NCBI RefSeq assembly: GCF_003991425.1
Contig: NZ_CP034346.1
Span: forward strand, 2,703,501 to 2,767,500
Direction: 5' to 3'
DNA from: Paenibacillus lutimineralis
GTDB taxonomy: Bacteria > Bacillota > Bacilli > Paenibacillales > Paenibacillaceae
DNA length: 64,000 nucleotides
Positions 35,225 through 44,762 of this stretch are shown here, piece after piece. Every line of letters starts with the position of its first letter. The stretch's first letter is position 1. Position numbers and translations under genes: made by a program. The notes beneath the pieces are model-generated. The model saw nothing but the letters and a program-made list of their open reading frames with translations, was not told the origin of the DNA and ran no database searches.

Positions 35225-36319
35225 ATGTTAACCGAAGATAAGAAAATCACGACATTCCAAACGGCAGTTATCATCAGCAATTGCATGCTTGGCTCTGGGA
35301 TTCTCACGTTACCTAGGGTACTTGCTGATAGTATGAAAAATTCTGATGGCTGGCTTTCATTGATTATAGGTGGTTTTTTGGTTATGCTGGCCGGATTGTG
35401 CATTGTTAAATTATGCCGACGATTCCCCGGGAAGACAATCTTTCAATTTTCTACTGATCTGATGGGGAAGTGGCTGGGGAGCGTGTTCAATGTTGGACTT
35501 GCTCTTTTTTATATTTTCATAGCGGCATTTGAATTAAGAGTGATGTTTGAAGTGACGACACTCTACCTGCTTGAGCAGGTTCCCAGATGGACGATCTTGA
35601 TGGCTTTTATTTGGGTTGGATTATATATAGTCCTGGGGGGGCTTGGGGCGATAGCTCGATTATTCGAGATTATTTTACCCATTACGATTGTGGTATTTGT
35701 TATTTCTTTGCTACTGAGCAGTAAAATTTTTGAAATAGACAATTTGCTCCCTGTGCTTGGTGACGGAGTTTTCCCAGTGCTGAAGGGCGTGGGTTCAACC
35801 GTGCTCGTCTTCCTAGGACATGAGCTCATGTTCATCCTTACACCAGAAATGCAGCAACCTGAGAAGGCTGGGAAGGCGGTTGTTATGGGGATTACGGTCC
35901 CTTTATTTCTGAATCTGATCGCGTTTATTATGGTGATCGGTGGAATGAGTGTGCATGGGGCTATCAGCAGTACCTGGCCGACCGTGGATTTATTGCGTAG
36001 CTTCGAGATTAAGGGGCTCTTCTTTGAGAGATTCGATTTTTTCCTGCTTGTGATCTGGATCATGCAAATTCTAACAACCTTCTCTATTTTGCAATACACA
36101 TCTTCTATCGGGTTTGCACAGACTTTTAGAATCAATAATAAGCCGATCCTATACTTCTCGATGCCTCTTATATTTATAATCGCTTCGGTTCCCCGAGACG
36201 TGAATGAGCTCTTAAGTTTCAGTGGTGTGTTTGGAGAAATCGGGGTTTCATTGTTCATGATTCTACCTCCTATAATGCTGCTATATGCAGTTATCTTCAA
36301 AAAGGGCGGTGTGAGGTGA
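35225..36319 (+). CDS. gerAB: Spore germination receptor B subunit
   Basis: 364-residue membrane protein of the GerAB/YndE family, related to APC amino-acid transporters and thought to bind the germinant. About ten spans are visible; the first contains GSGILTLPRVL. ATG at 35225 is chosen because GGAGGAG lies 7 bases upstream; the frame opens at GTG 35207. It is 22 bases after gerAA and 1 base before gerAC. Confidence 0.92.
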   Translation: MLTEDKKITTFQTAVIISNCMLGSGILTLPRVLADSMKNSDGWLSLIIGGFLVMLAGLCIVKLCRRFPGKTIFQFSTDLMGKWLGSVFNVGLALFYIFIAAFELRVMFEVTTLYLLEQVPRWTILMAFIWVGLYIVLGGLGAIARLFEIILPITIVVFVISLLLSSKIFEIDNLLPVLGDGVFPVLKGVGSTVLVFLGHELMFILTPEMQQPEKAGKAVVMGITVPLFLNLIAFIMVIGGMSVHGAISSTWPTVDLLRSFEIKGLFFERFDFFLLVIWIMQILTTFSILQYTSSIGFAQTFRINNKPILYFSMPLIFIIASVPRDVNELLSFSGVFGEIGVSLFMILPPIMLLYAVIFKKGGVR

Positions 36320-36320
36320 T

Positions 36321-37514
36321 ATGAGTCGAATGAAGCGGTATGTACTGGTTATTTTCTTGCTCCTGGTGCTGTTGAACCTCACTGGCTGCTGGGGAATCAA
36401 AGAAATCGAGGATCAGACAGTGCTTGTGGGGATTGGAATGGACGTGGCTAATCCATCAAATGAGGAGAAGCAACTGGCTGAAAATGGGAATTCATACCCG
36501 AAGAAGAATCGGGTTACACTTACATTTCAAATCATCCCTTTTGAAATGAGACAAAGTTCTGGAAAATCGGATAAATCAAGTAATGAGCTGTATTCGAACA
36601 TTCAGGAAACCGGAGATTCCATGTTCCAAATGCTCCGCAAGATGGCAACACGGAGATCCAAGCCGATGATGGGCCATCATGTCAAAGTGATTGTCATATC
36701 AGAAGAGCTTGCGAAGCGTATAGAAATTGACAAGCTGTTGAAGTTCGTACTTAGAGATAACGATATTAGACCGAGCTGCCTTGTATTTATAAGTAATAGC
36801 AAAGCGAGCGAGGTGCTCGTTAGTAACAACTCTGGTGAAGTTCCGTCCTTGGAGCTTGCGGGCCTGGCCGAGAATGGGAGCAAAGCCAACAATGTACTGC
36901 CTCCTAAAAGTCTGACCAAGCTGGACGGAATTATTAATTCCGGGCAGAGCTTCATCCTGCAAAATCTCTCCAGCTCTAGCGATGAGGTAGCTGTTGCCGG
37001 GGCATCCGTCATTAAGGGGAAGAACAGAAAATGGATCGGTTCCTTATCCATTCGGGAGGTTCTTGCGCTATCCTGGATTCGAGGGTCGGTCAAAGGCGGG
37101 GTGATTAAAACCTATGACAAGCAAGGGAATGTGCTGACCTACGAAATCATCTCCGCCAAGTCCAAGGTTAAAGCCAAGACCAGCGGAAAAGATATTTCTT
37201 TCCAAGTAAGTATCCGGTCGAAAGGAAGACTTATTGAGAACTGGGATACGAAGGAGCCAGCCGATAAGGAAGAATTCATAAAAGAAGCGGAAGGTTATTT
37301 CAAGCAGGAACTGATGAATATGATGACGGATACGCTCCATACAATGCAAGATGTACACCAGGTCGATGTCGGAGGGTTCAGGAATCATCTTCGTATTCAG
37401 CATCCCAAAGTATGGCGGAAGGTTGAACAGGATTGGGATAGCGTATTTAGCAGATCGGATGTGAAATTTGACGTGGATTTGATCATTGAAGATACAGGCT
37501 CTTCCGTCAAATAA
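36321..37514 (+). CDS. gerAC: Spore germination receptor C lipoprotein
   Basis: 397-residue GerAC-family lipoprotein with signal peptide and lipobox LNLTGCWG, then the family opening EIEDQTVLVGIGMD. Middle and C-terminal regions contain VKVIVISEELAK and the late long-helix segment typical of GerAC. It completes the receptor. No clear terminator follows before the leuA leader. Confidence 0.92.
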   Translation: MSRMKRYVLVIFLLLVLLNLTGCWGIKEIEDQTVLVGIGMDVANPSNEEKQLAENGNSYPKKNRVTLTFQIIPFEMRQSSGKSDKSSNELYSNIQETGDSMFQMLRKMATRRSKPMMGHHVKVIVISEELAKRIEIDKLLKFVLRDNDIRPSCLVFISNSKASEVLVSNNSGEVPSLELAGLAENGSKANNVLPPKSLTKLDGIINSGQSFILQNLSSSSDEVAVAGASVIKGKNRKWIGSLSIREVLALSWIRGSVKGGVIKTYDKQGNVLTYEIISAKSKVKAKTSGKDISFQVSIRSKGRLIENWDTKEPADKEEFIKEAEGYFKQELMNMMTDTLHTMQDVHQVDVGGFRNHLRIQHPKVWRKVEQDWDSVFSRSDVKFDVDLIIEDTGSSVK

Positions 37515-37559
37515 AATTCTTGATATGATGTGGACTTCTTTTATCAAAAAAAATAACTA

Positions 37560-37589
37560 TTGACTAAAATTTAGATTTGTGAATATAAT
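37560..37589 (+). promoter_or_regulatory. Promoter of the leuA leader
   Basis: TTGACT (37560-37565), an 18-base spacer and TATAAT (37584-37589). Transcription would begin near 37596, at the 5' edge of the first T-box. No second promoter is evident before the second T-box. Confidence 0.65.
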
Positions 37590-37599
37590 ATGATCAAGA

Positions 37600-37903
37600 T
37601 TTTGAAAAGATTGGCTATGAAGAGGATCAGGTCATGCGGGCGCTTATGTCCAGAGAGCGGTGTATCTGCTGAAATCACCGTCTTAATCCCGAGTACCGAC
37701 TCACCTCTGAGCTGTTGTCCTGAATCGCTGTTCAGCGTTAGGGAGAGCCGGTTTGCACCCGTTAACGTGCGCAGATCGCGAAGATTTTCGCTCTGCCTGA
37801 GGCTGTACGTTTTTAGATGTACAGTGAAGCTGGGTGGTACCACGGAAGTTAACCCCTTTCGTCCCATGGCGCATTTTATGCGCGGGATGAGAGGGGTTTT
37901 TTG
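37600..37903 (+). promoter_or_regulatory. T-box leader 1, leucine specifier
   Basis: tRNA-sensing leader. Stem I carries CAGAGAGCGG and GCTGAAA landmarks, then the specifier strand GACTCACC with CTC (Leu) at 37700-37702. The T-box GGGTGGTACCACGGAAG lies at about 37832-37848; its TGGT would pair with the tRNA ACCA end. The terminator is CCCCTTTCGTCCC against GGGATGAGAGGGG, followed by T6. Uncharged tRNA-Leu should prevent termination. Confidence 0.9.
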
Positions 37904-37964
37904 ATTTATTTTTGATTGTTCTGGTGTAAGAATGCCTAAGTATGTGTTTAAACAACCTCTAATC

Positions 37965-38328
37965 GAATATGGAATGGCTAAGATAAGGACCAGATACGAC
38001 GGATTATGTCCAGAGAACGGCGAACATGCTGAAATCGCCGCCTTAATCAGCGTATCAACTCGCCTAGGAGCTGCATCTCTGAACGCTGCTGCACTCAGCA
38101 GAAGTAAGTCATTAAGAGATGCCGGGTTTTGCCCGTTATTGCATGTTGGATCTGACCATAAAGTGGTTATGATTCAGTTGAGGCCGTAATTACAAATTGG
38201 GCTGTTTCAGGGGACCCCTGGAACTTGCTCCGAAGTAGACGGCAAAACAAGGGTGGTACCGCGGAAGTGAACCTCTTTCGCCCCTGCACAGGTTATTAGA
38301 CCTGTAGCAGAGGCGTGAGAGGTTTTTT
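37965..38328 (+). promoter_or_regulatory. T-box leader 2, leucine specifier
   Basis: Second complete T-box in tandem. It shows CAGAGAACGG and GCTGAAA, the specifier CTC at 38059-38061 in CAACTCGCC, the T-box GGGTGGTACCGCGGAAG at about 38251-38267 and a terminator ending in GAGAGGTTTTTT. It ends 30 bases before leuA. Both leaders read leucine, so leuA must pass two sequential tRNA-Leu checkpoints. Confidence 0.9.
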
Positions 38329-38358
38329 AAATATCATTTTGAAGGGATGGAATGAAAG

Positions 38359-39906
38359 ATGAGAAAAATTTATGTGTTTGATACGACACTGCGTGACGGG
38401 GAACAATCGCCGGGAGTGAGCCTGACGACGGAGGAAAAGGTAGAGATTGCGATTCAGCTTCAGAAGCTGGGGATCGACCGGATTGAAGCAGGATTCGCGG
38501 CAGCCTCGCCGGGAGAGATCGAGAGCATTCGTGCGGTATCGAGACAAGTCAAGAATGCAACGCTGCTGAGTCTGGCCCGTTGTCACGTGAAGGATATTGA
38601 TGCAGTTGTAGAAGCACTGCGTGATGCCGAGGATCCTTGCCTTCATCTCGTGTTGGCCACATCGCCAATCCACCGGGAGCACAAGCTTCATATGGATAAG
38701 GCGAAAATTCTGGAGACAGCTGCATCAGCCATTCGCTATGGCCGGAAGTTCTTTAGCAAGGTTGAATTCTCCGCAGAGGATGCCAGCCGGACGGAGATCG
38801 ACTTCCTGTGCGAAGTGACCAAGATGGCAATTGATGCCGGAGCCTGCGTTGTTAATCTGCCGGATACAGTGGGCTTCGCTACTCCTGAGCAATTCGGCAA
38901 TATGTTCAAGATGATCAAATCCAGTGTACCGGGTATTGAGAAGATTCAGCTAAGCACGCACTGCCATGATGATCTGGGGATGGCAACGGCCAACACACTG
39001 GCAGCGATCGCGAATGGTGTTGATCAGTTCGAGGGTACCATTAACGGTATTGGCGAGAGAGCGGGTAATACATGCCTGGAGGAAGTCGCCCTGGCACTGG
39101 AAACCAGAAGTGATTATTACGGAGCAAAAACATCCCTGAACTTGAGCGAGATCTACCGTACCAGCCGTATGGTTAGCAAATTGACTGGGATGAGTGTGCC
39201 TGGCAACAAGGCGATTGTAGGTGTGAACGCATTTGCTCATGAGTCAGGCATCCATCAGGACGGTATGCTGAAGAATCGTAGCACTTATGAGATCATTACG
39301 CCGGAGACGATTGGCGCAAGCTCAAGCAAGCTCGTGCTCGGCAAACATTCAGGCCGCCATGCGTTCAAGGAGAAATTAATTGATCTGGGCTATGAGCTTA
39401 ACGAGGAGCAGCTTAATATTGCTTTTTCCAAGTTCAAGGTATTGGCTGATCGTAAGAAGAATATTCTGTCCGAAGATATCCGGGCCTTGCTGGACGAGAA
39501 TATGGCAGAAGGACCTAAGCCGCTTACGCTGGACAATATTCAAGTGTCTTATGGGAACAAGACGATGCCTACTGCAGCAGTTCGTATTATGAAAGAGAAC
39601 GGGGATATGGTGGAAGAGGCCGCGGTGGGCAACGGCTCGGTGGATGCTGTATATCAAGCGATTGCTAAGGCTACTGGCATCATTGCTGAACTGGAAGACT
39701 ACACGATTCATTCGGTGACACATGGGACGGATGCGCAGGGTGAGGTTCATGTGGTGCTCAGGCAAGGAGAGGCATCCGCTAGCGGCCGCGGTGTGAGCAC
39801 GGATATCATCGAGGCGAGTGCAAAGGCTTATCTGGAAGCAATGAACCGTCTCATCAGTCGTCAGGACCGTGAGAAGCGTCGTGAAGGAAATATTGTGATT
39901 TACTAA
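38359..39906 (+). CDS. leuA: 2-isopropylmalate synthase
   Basis: Condenses acetyl-CoA with 2-ketoisovalerate, the first committed step of leucine synthesis. The 515 residues show FDTTLRDGEQSPGVSL, the metal-binding LSTHCHDDLGMATANTLA, NGIGERAGN and VNAFAHESGIHQDG. The C-terminal LeuA dimer regulatory domain (from about 390) mediates leucine feedback. No leuB, leuC or leuD follows, so leuA stands alone under its own double T-box. Confidence 0.96.
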   Translation: MRKIYVFDTTLRDGEQSPGVSLTTEEKVEIAIQLQKLGIDRIEAGFAAASPGEIESIRAVSRQVKNATLLSLARCHVKDIDAVVEALRDAEDPCLHLVLATSPIHREHKLHMDKAKILETAASAIRYGRKFFSKVEFSAEDASRTEIDFLCEVTKMAIDAGACVVNLPDTVGFATPEQFGNMFKMIKSSVPGIEKIQLSTHCHDDLGMATANTLAAIANGVDQFEGTINGIGERAGNTCLEEVALALETRSDYYGAKTSLNLSEIYRTSRMVSKLTGMSVPGNKAIVGVNAFAHESGIHQDGMLKNRSTYEIITPETIGASSSKLVLGKHSGRHAFKEKLIDLGYELNEEQLNIAFSKFKVLADRKKNILSEDIRALLDENMAEGPKPLTLDNIQVSYGNKTMPTAAVRIMKENGDMVEEAAVGNGSVDAVYQAIAKATGIIAELEDYTIHSVTHGTDAQGEVHVVLRQGEASASGRGVSTDIIEASAKAYLEAMNRLISRQDREKRREGNIVIY

Positions 39907-39922
39907 AGAGTGGGGTGAATGC

Positions 39923-40726
39923 ATGAGTGATGAATCGGCGAAGAGAAGAGCGGTACTGAATCATTCCGGTGTGATTGACTCGCGAACGCTAGCGGATTCA
40001 CACAGGCGATTGGCCGAGCTGATCAGACCTGGAATGTATGTACTGGATGTAGGTTGTGGGACCGGAGCAATTACGCGAGGAATTGCAGAGATTACGGGCC
40101 CGGAAGGTAGGGTCATCGGAATCGATAACAATCCAGACTGGATTGCCAAAGCGAGGGAAGAGACGCAGGGAATTCCGGGGATCACCTTTGAAATCGGCGA
40201 CATCTATGATCTTAAACTTGAACAGCAATTCGATATCGTGACTTCTGCCAGGGTATTGCAATGGTTGAGCAGCCCCTACACGGCAATTGAACAGATGGTC
40301 AAAAGGGTTAGGAGCGGAGGAAAATTGCTCATACTTGATTATAACCATCATAGAATAGAATGGAGTCCACCCATTCCACCGTCGATGCAAAGCTTCTACG
40401 ATGCTTTTCTGAGGTGGCGCTCAGATGCCGAAATGGATAATGAAATAACCGACCATTTGGCAGAGCTGATGGAGAAGACCGGTGAACTGACCGATATCGT
40501 ATCTCTGTCTCAGCTTGATATCACTCAACATCAGGAGCCGGAATTCATCCACAAAGCACTGATCTGGGCTGAGGTCGCCGATTTCAAAGGCAAGCAGATG
40601 GCCCTGGACGGTTATATCTCAGAGCAGGATCGGGCCAGAGCGGAAGAGGATTACCGCATCTGGGTCCAGAGCTATGGTGAATCGCAGAAGATGTATCTTC
40701 GATCCGTCGAAGCAACCAAAAATTAA
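39923..40726 (+). CDS. Class I SAM-dependent methyltransferase
   Basis: 267-residue methyltransferase of unknown substrate. The SAM-binding motif VLDVGCGTGAITRGIA (about 36-51) is followed by the acidic VIGIDNN and later FEIGDIYDL. The arrangement resembles UbiE/MenG-type methyltransferases. It starts 16 bases after leuA and may be cotranscribed with it. A bidirectional terminator separates it from ldh. Confidence 0.8.
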   Translation: MSDESAKRRAVLNHSGVIDSRTLADSHRRLAELIRPGMYVLDVGCGTGAITRGIAEITGPEGRVIGIDNNPDWIAKAREETQGIPGITFEIGDIYDLKLEQQFDIVTSARVLQWLSSPYTAIEQMVKRVRSGGKLLILDYNHHRIEWSPPIPPSMQSFYDAFLRWRSDAEMDNEITDHLAELMEKTGELTDIVSLSQLDITQHQEPEFIHKALIWAEVADFKGKQMALDGYISEQDRARAEEDYRIWVQSYGESQKMYLRSVEATKN

Positions 40727-40744
40727 ATATGAGATTTTATTTAA

Positions 40745-40790
40745 AAAAGCAGCCAATTCGCAGGTTAACCCGCATGTTGGCTGCTTTTCT
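40745..40790. terminator. Bidirectional terminator between the methyltransferase gene and ldh
   Basis: AAAAGCAGCCAA and TTGGCTGCTTTT form a perfect 12-bp stem flanked by A- and T-tracts, with an inner partial stem. Confidence 0.85.
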
Positions 40791-40794
40791 TATT

Positions 40795-41721
40795 TTACAG
40801 TTCGAGTTCGGCAATAGCGGCCTTGAGCTTGTTAGCTGAAGCCTGAAATTTCTCAAGTTCTTCATCGTTAAGCTCAAGATTGAGCACTTCACGTACGCCT
40901 GTACTGTCTACAATACAAGGTACTCCAAGATATACATCCGATACTCCATTGTAGTCGTTCAACAGGGTAGAGACGTTCAAGACGGAAGCTTCATTCTTCA
41001 GAATGGAGACGATGATACGGTCGAGTGCCAGGGCAATTGCATAGAAGGTTGCACCTTTTGCATTAATGATCTCATAAGCAGCATTCTTGGTGCTCTCGAA
41101 GATACGCTCGCGCTCTTCATCCGTGAATTCCACATCGATACCGGCCACGTTAGCCAGGCTCCATAACGGCAATTCGGAATCTCCGTGCTCCCCGATAATA
41201 TGAGCATGGATACTGCGCGGATTAATCTCCTTCGCCTCACCGATCAGGTAGCGGAAGCGTGCGCTGTCAAGCAGAGTACCAGAGCCAATGACCCGGTTGG
41301 AAGGGAAGCCACTCTTCTTCAAGGATACATAGGATAAAATATCCACTGGGTTCGTTGCGACAAGGATGATACCATGGGTATTGTACTTCACAATGTTCTG
41401 GATGATGCTGTCAAAAATACGGGCATTGCGCTTCAGCAGATCGATTCTTGTCTCACCGGGTTGCTGAGACGCTCCGGCCGCGATAACGATAATGTCGGCG
41501 CCAGCGCAATCACTGTAATCGCCCGCCCAGATTTTCATACCGCCTGTAAATGGCAGACCGTGGTTCATATCAAGAGCTTCACCTAACGCTCTTTCTTTGT
41601 TTGCGTCGATCAGAACTAGCTCTGATACTCGTTCCCGAAGCAATAAAGTGTAGGCTGTGGTTGCTCCAACGGCACCGGTACCGATAATAACGACTTTACT
41701 TGAAGAAACTTTAGGTTCCAT
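40795..41721 (-). CDS. ldh: L-lactate dehydrogenase
   Basis: Interconverts pyruvate and L-lactate with NADH/NAD in fermentation. The 308 residues show the NAD motif VVIIGTGAVGATTAY, the catalytic arginine loop QPGETRIDLLKRNARIF, VATNPVDIL and the active-site histidine in IIGEHGDSE. ATG at 41721 is chosen because AAGGAG lies 8 bases upstream; GTG at 41730 overlaps that site. I looked for a Rex or Fnr site upstream and found none convincing. Confidence 0.94.
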   Translation of the reverse strand: MEPKVSSSKVVIIGTGAVGATTAYTLLLRERVSELVLIDANKERALGEALDMNHGLPFTGGMKIWAGDYSDCAGADIIVIAAGASQQPGETRIDLLKRNARIFDSIIQNIVKYNTHGIILVATNPVDILSYVSLKKSGFPSNRVIGSGTLLDSARFRYLIGEAKEINPRSIHAHIIGEHGDSELPLWSLANVAGIDVEFTDEERERIFESTKNAAYEIINAKGATFYAIALALDRIIVSILKNEASVLNVSTLLNDYNGVSDVYLGVPCIVDSTGVREVLNLELNDEELEKFQASANKLKAAIAELEL

Positions 41722-42071
41722 TCGCTTCACTCCTTATTGGCTCGAAAAGTAGTACATATATGTATGTACCCGGTAAATCGTACTTCATTCATTGTACATG
41801 AAATGGATTGAATTTGAAGCAAAAAGTTATGATTTAAACTACAAAATTTTAATATATGTTGTCGAAAGAAATAATGTCGACATGGGTTCGTTATCCTTGT
41901 GATGGTTTATTTATTTCATAATACGACTCATTTTATGCAGGGCTACTCACTAGTGAGTCAGATATTTACTTAGCCGTAATAGATTGTAACCATTCTGTAA
42001 GGACGGCGTAGTCTAAATATATTATTCTATTAATATAAATATAAATTAAGATAGGAACAGCGGTGATATGA
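41722..42071. other. Divergent intergenic region between ldh and the CE4 gene
   Basis: 350 bases without a coding frame. It contains a perfect 14-bp palindrome, ACTCACTAGTGAGT, at 41945-41958 and a TACATATATGTA palindrome near 41753-41764 in the ldh leader. Both could be protein sites; neither matches a motif I can name. Confidence 0.4.
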
Positions 42072-43166
42072 ATGTCTAATTTTAGAAAAACGGAAGATCC
42101 AGTCATCATGAGATCAAGAAAATCGAGAAACAAGAGAAAACGTCGAATTAAGCCCATTGTTACTATCGCGATAATTTTGACGTCGGCTGCAATCATTTTA
42201 TCTGTAGTTGCATCGAAGAGTTTAATGAATGATAAGACAGGTTCATCGGCTACGGTCGTATCTCCTCAATTGGAAAGTCAGAAGGACAATTCCACTTCCT
42301 CAGGACCTGAAGCTGTTCAAGAGGGAAATAACCCTTCTGATGATTCATCAAATAAGGATGGAAATTCTGACAAACCTTCCTCTAACACGAATTCTAATGA
42401 CAACGATGAACAAGCGGAACAAGATCAAGAGGCCCAAGACCCTAAGGATTCCGGTAAGGACGACTCTCAGGTAGATAAAGATAAGAACCAGGCTCCAGTG
42501 GATAAGAACAACGATGCCTCGAAGAAGCCGGTCCAGAAGGATGATCAAAATAACGCTGAGAAAGTGGTCTATCTAACGTTTGACGATGGTCCCGGCAAGT
42601 TTACATCACAGATTGTCAAAATACTTAATGATAACGGGATTCATGCTACTTTCTTCATGGTTGGCGGTAATTTGTCAGGCAACGAGAAGGCAGTAAAGAA
42701 GGCACATGAGGCAGGCAATTATATTGGTATGCATAGTATGTCTCATGATAAGAAGAAATTGTATGATCATGGTAGTAGTCCATTCATTAAGGAGTTCCAG
42801 AAGGAACAAGGAATGATGGAGGATATTATTGGAACGCCGCCATGGCTGATCCGTGCTCCATACGGGAGTGCGCCAATGATTGATAAGAAATTCCGTGATG
42901 ATATCGTTGATGCTGGCTTCAAGATGTGGGACTGGACGGTTGACTCCATGGACTGGAGTTATTCGAAGCATCCTGAGAAAATTCTGCAGCAGGTGAAGAA
43001 GCAGGTTCATCGCGATAGAGAAGTAATTCTTATGCATGAACGATCTCAGACCGTCAAGATTTTGCCGGATGTGATCTCCTATTTGAAGAGTAAAGGTTAT
43101 ACCTTTGCCGTCTACAAGCCTGACCAACATTTCTCGGTGAACTTTGCCAAAGATAATAGATTGTAA
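42072..43166 (+). CDS. Polysaccharide deacetylase (CE4), membrane-anchored
   Basis: 364-residue NodB-type deacetylase. A very basic N terminus and one membrane span (about 27-48) are followed by about 115 residues rich in Asn, Asp, Ser, Lys and Gln, a probable wall-spanning linker. The catalytic domain has YLTFDDGPG, zinc motif HSMSH, RAPYG, TVDSMDWS and ILMHE. Its anchoring and canonical motif 1 differ from the deacetylase at 23929. The ribosome site is weak. Confidence 0.88.
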   Translation: MSNFRKTEDPVIMRSRKSRNKRKRRIKPIVTIAIILTSAAIILSVVASKSLMNDKTGSSATVVSPQLESQKDNSTSSGPEAVQEGNNPSDDSSNKDGNSDKPSSNTNSNDNDEQAEQDQEAQDPKDSGKDDSQVDKDKNQAPVDKNNDASKKPVQKDDQNNAEKVVYLTFDDGPGKFTSQIVKILNDNGIHATFFMVGGNLSGNEKAVKKAHEAGNYIGMHSMSHDKKKLYDHGSSPFIKEFQKEQGMMEDIIGTPPWLIRAPYGSAPMIDKKFRDDIVDAGFKMWDWTVDSMDWSYSKHPEKILQQVKKQVHRDREVILMHERSQTVKILPDVISYLKSKGYTFAVYKPDQHFSVNFAKDNRL

Positions 43167-43278
43167 AGCCGTGACAGCTCTTAAATATAGCTTTTGTGAG
43201 GAATGGAAGAGTCATAGAGAGACATCATATAGTAGAATGATAGGAATGGACGAGTATTTGAAAGCGAGGTTTTAGTTC

Positions 43279-44568
43279 TTGAGAAGGTGGTATACGTTAA
43301 TCGTGATTATGACAGTAGCGGGTATGCTGCTGACTGCCTGTTCTTCAAAATCACCTGCAGTTGATCCTAAGGATCAAGCGGGTGAGACTTCTGAAGAAGG
43401 ACAAACCTTGACTGTTATTAACCCGGATTCCGTGGGAAGTAAAACAGCTGCGAATAGTCCTGCTAATGAGACACAAAAATATGAGATCCAGACTAGGTTG
43501 ACGGATTTTCAGCTGCTGGGGGATTCCACGGGCCTTGCCTGGGGAACGACCCGCAGTGAACTTCGTCTCTATATGACGAATGACAGCGGCGAGACTTGGA
43601 CCAACATATCTCCAGCGACCTCGGTGCTATTCTCCAGCAACCCTCAGTATGGGAAAGATATTTATTTTGTGAGTCCGACCCACGGCTGGATTATTCGTAA
43701 TTTTAGCGAGTCCGGCGAGGCCATTGTACTTCGGACGATCGATGGAGGAGCTACCTGGAAGATGACCTCTTTGCCTAAAGCGAATGAGGTTGCTTCCGTA
43801 TTCTTTATTAATGAGGATCGGGGCTGGATCTTATCGATTGATAACAGTCAAAAGAACGATACGACGAAAACGCTGTATTTAACAAATAATGGCGGGGCAA
43901 GTTGGATAAAGGTGATGAGTTCTCCATTATTCCCGACAGGACCCGAGGCAACGAATGCAACACCAATTCAGAGCAACTCTGTATCCATGACATTCTCCAA
44001 CGAGAAGTTGGGATATATTAGTGCGATCGAGTTCGGACATCCAGAGTTCTATGTGACGAGGAACGGGGGAGTATCCTGGAATAAGAGCGATCAATTCTTC
44101 GATATGAGTAAATATAAGAATTGTTCCAGCTTTCTGACGGGTACACCTACTTTCTTCAATAATTCAGATATCGGCTGGATTCCGGTTGGATGCTCGCGGG
44201 ATGATGCTGTGAAGTATAATGGATATTTTACAAATGATGGCGGGAAGACCTGGGCCTACGCTCCATTTGATATCGATTGGATCACGGAGACGAACAAGGG
44301 AGCTGCCCCATTCTTCATCAATAGCTTGGAAGGCTGGAATATCCGTAACGGTGCGGTATACCACACAACGGACCAAGGGAAGACATGGACAGCATTGCCG
44401 GTCAACGGGAAGCTGCATGATGTGATGACGAATTTAGCATACAATCAAGTGGTAAAATTACAATTTTACACGGCGAAGTTCGGCTGGCTGCTTGTGGCTA
44501 AGAGTGACGGAAAACGCTCTCTGCTCATGCAGACGACGGATGGGGGGAGAAGCTGGCGCGTGCTATAG
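43279..44568 (+). CDS. Lipoprotein with seven Asp-box repeats (YCF48/BNR-like propeller)
   Basis: 429-residue predicted lipoprotein with lipobox LLTACSS and a polar linker. Seven Asp-box motifs of the S/N-x-D/N-x-G-x-x-W type are visible (NDSGETW, IDGGATW, NNGGASW, RNGGVSW, NDGGKTW, TDQGKTW, TDGGRSW). That count fits one seven-bladed beta-propeller. The start is TTG with GCGAGG upstream. The function is unknown; similar folds bind sugars or proteins. Its last codons and stop lie within the terminator stem. Confidence 0.82.
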   Translation: MRRWYTLIVIMTVAGMLLTACSSKSPAVDPKDQAGETSEEGQTLTVINPDSVGSKTAANSPANETQKYEIQTRLTDFQLLGDSTGLAWGTTRSELRLYMTNDSGETWTNISPATSVLFSSNPQYGKDIYFVSPTHGWIIRNFSESGEAIVLRTIDGGATWKMTSLPKANEVASVFFINEDRGWILSIDNSQKNDTTKTLYLTNNGGASWIKVMSSPLFPTGPEATNATPIQSNSVSMTFSNEKLGYISAIEFGHPEFYVTRNGGVSWNKSDQFFDMSKYKNCSSFLTGTPTFFNNSDIGWIPVGCSRDDAVKYNGYFTNDGGKTWAYAPFDIDWITETNKGAAPFFINSLEGWNIRNGAVYHTTDQGKTWTALPVNGKLHDVMTNLAYNQVVKLQFYTAKFGWLLVAKSDGKRSLLMQTTDGGRSWRVL

Positions 44569-44587
44569 TACGTGCTGGCTTTTTTTA
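44551..44587 (+). terminator. Terminator overlapping the 3' end of the Asp-box gene
   Basis: The 30 bases 44551-44580 fold on themselves almost completely (14 pairs including G-U), and T7 follows. The stem contains the last five codons and the TAG stop. Confidence 0.7.
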
Positions 44588-44650
44588 TATGAAAGAGGTT
44601 ATCAGAGTAGAAAAGAAATTTAATAAAAAAATTTGTGATATATCTAATAT

Positions 44651-44693
44651 TGTGAAAATAATCACATGTGTGTGCAAAACTTTGTGATATATT
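44651..44693 (+). promoter_or_regulatory. Fnr/Crp-type site and class II promoter
   Basis: TGTGA-AAATAA-TCACA (44651-44666) is a perfect TGTGA-N6-TCACA site. A TATATT -10 at 44688-44693 predicts a start near 44700, placing the site's centre at about -41.5, the classic position for activation by this family. A TTTGTGATATAT segment is repeated 52 bp apart (from about 44630 and 44682). Confidence 0.65.
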
Positions 44694-44762
44694 TAACTTG
44701 TAAAGAGAAAAAGAAATAACAAGAGAGAATCTAACGAAAATTAAACTTAGGAGTGAGTAATC

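Noticed and set aside
37590..38189. Two plus-strand reading frames of 85-104 codons before leuA
   Set aside because: They lie wholly inside the T-box leaders, have no ribosome site, and their sequence is explained by conserved RNA structure.
41722..42071. Rex or Fnr site upstream of ldh
   Set aside because: No segment fits TTGTGA-N6-TCACAA closely enough; only partial TTGTGAT stretches were found.
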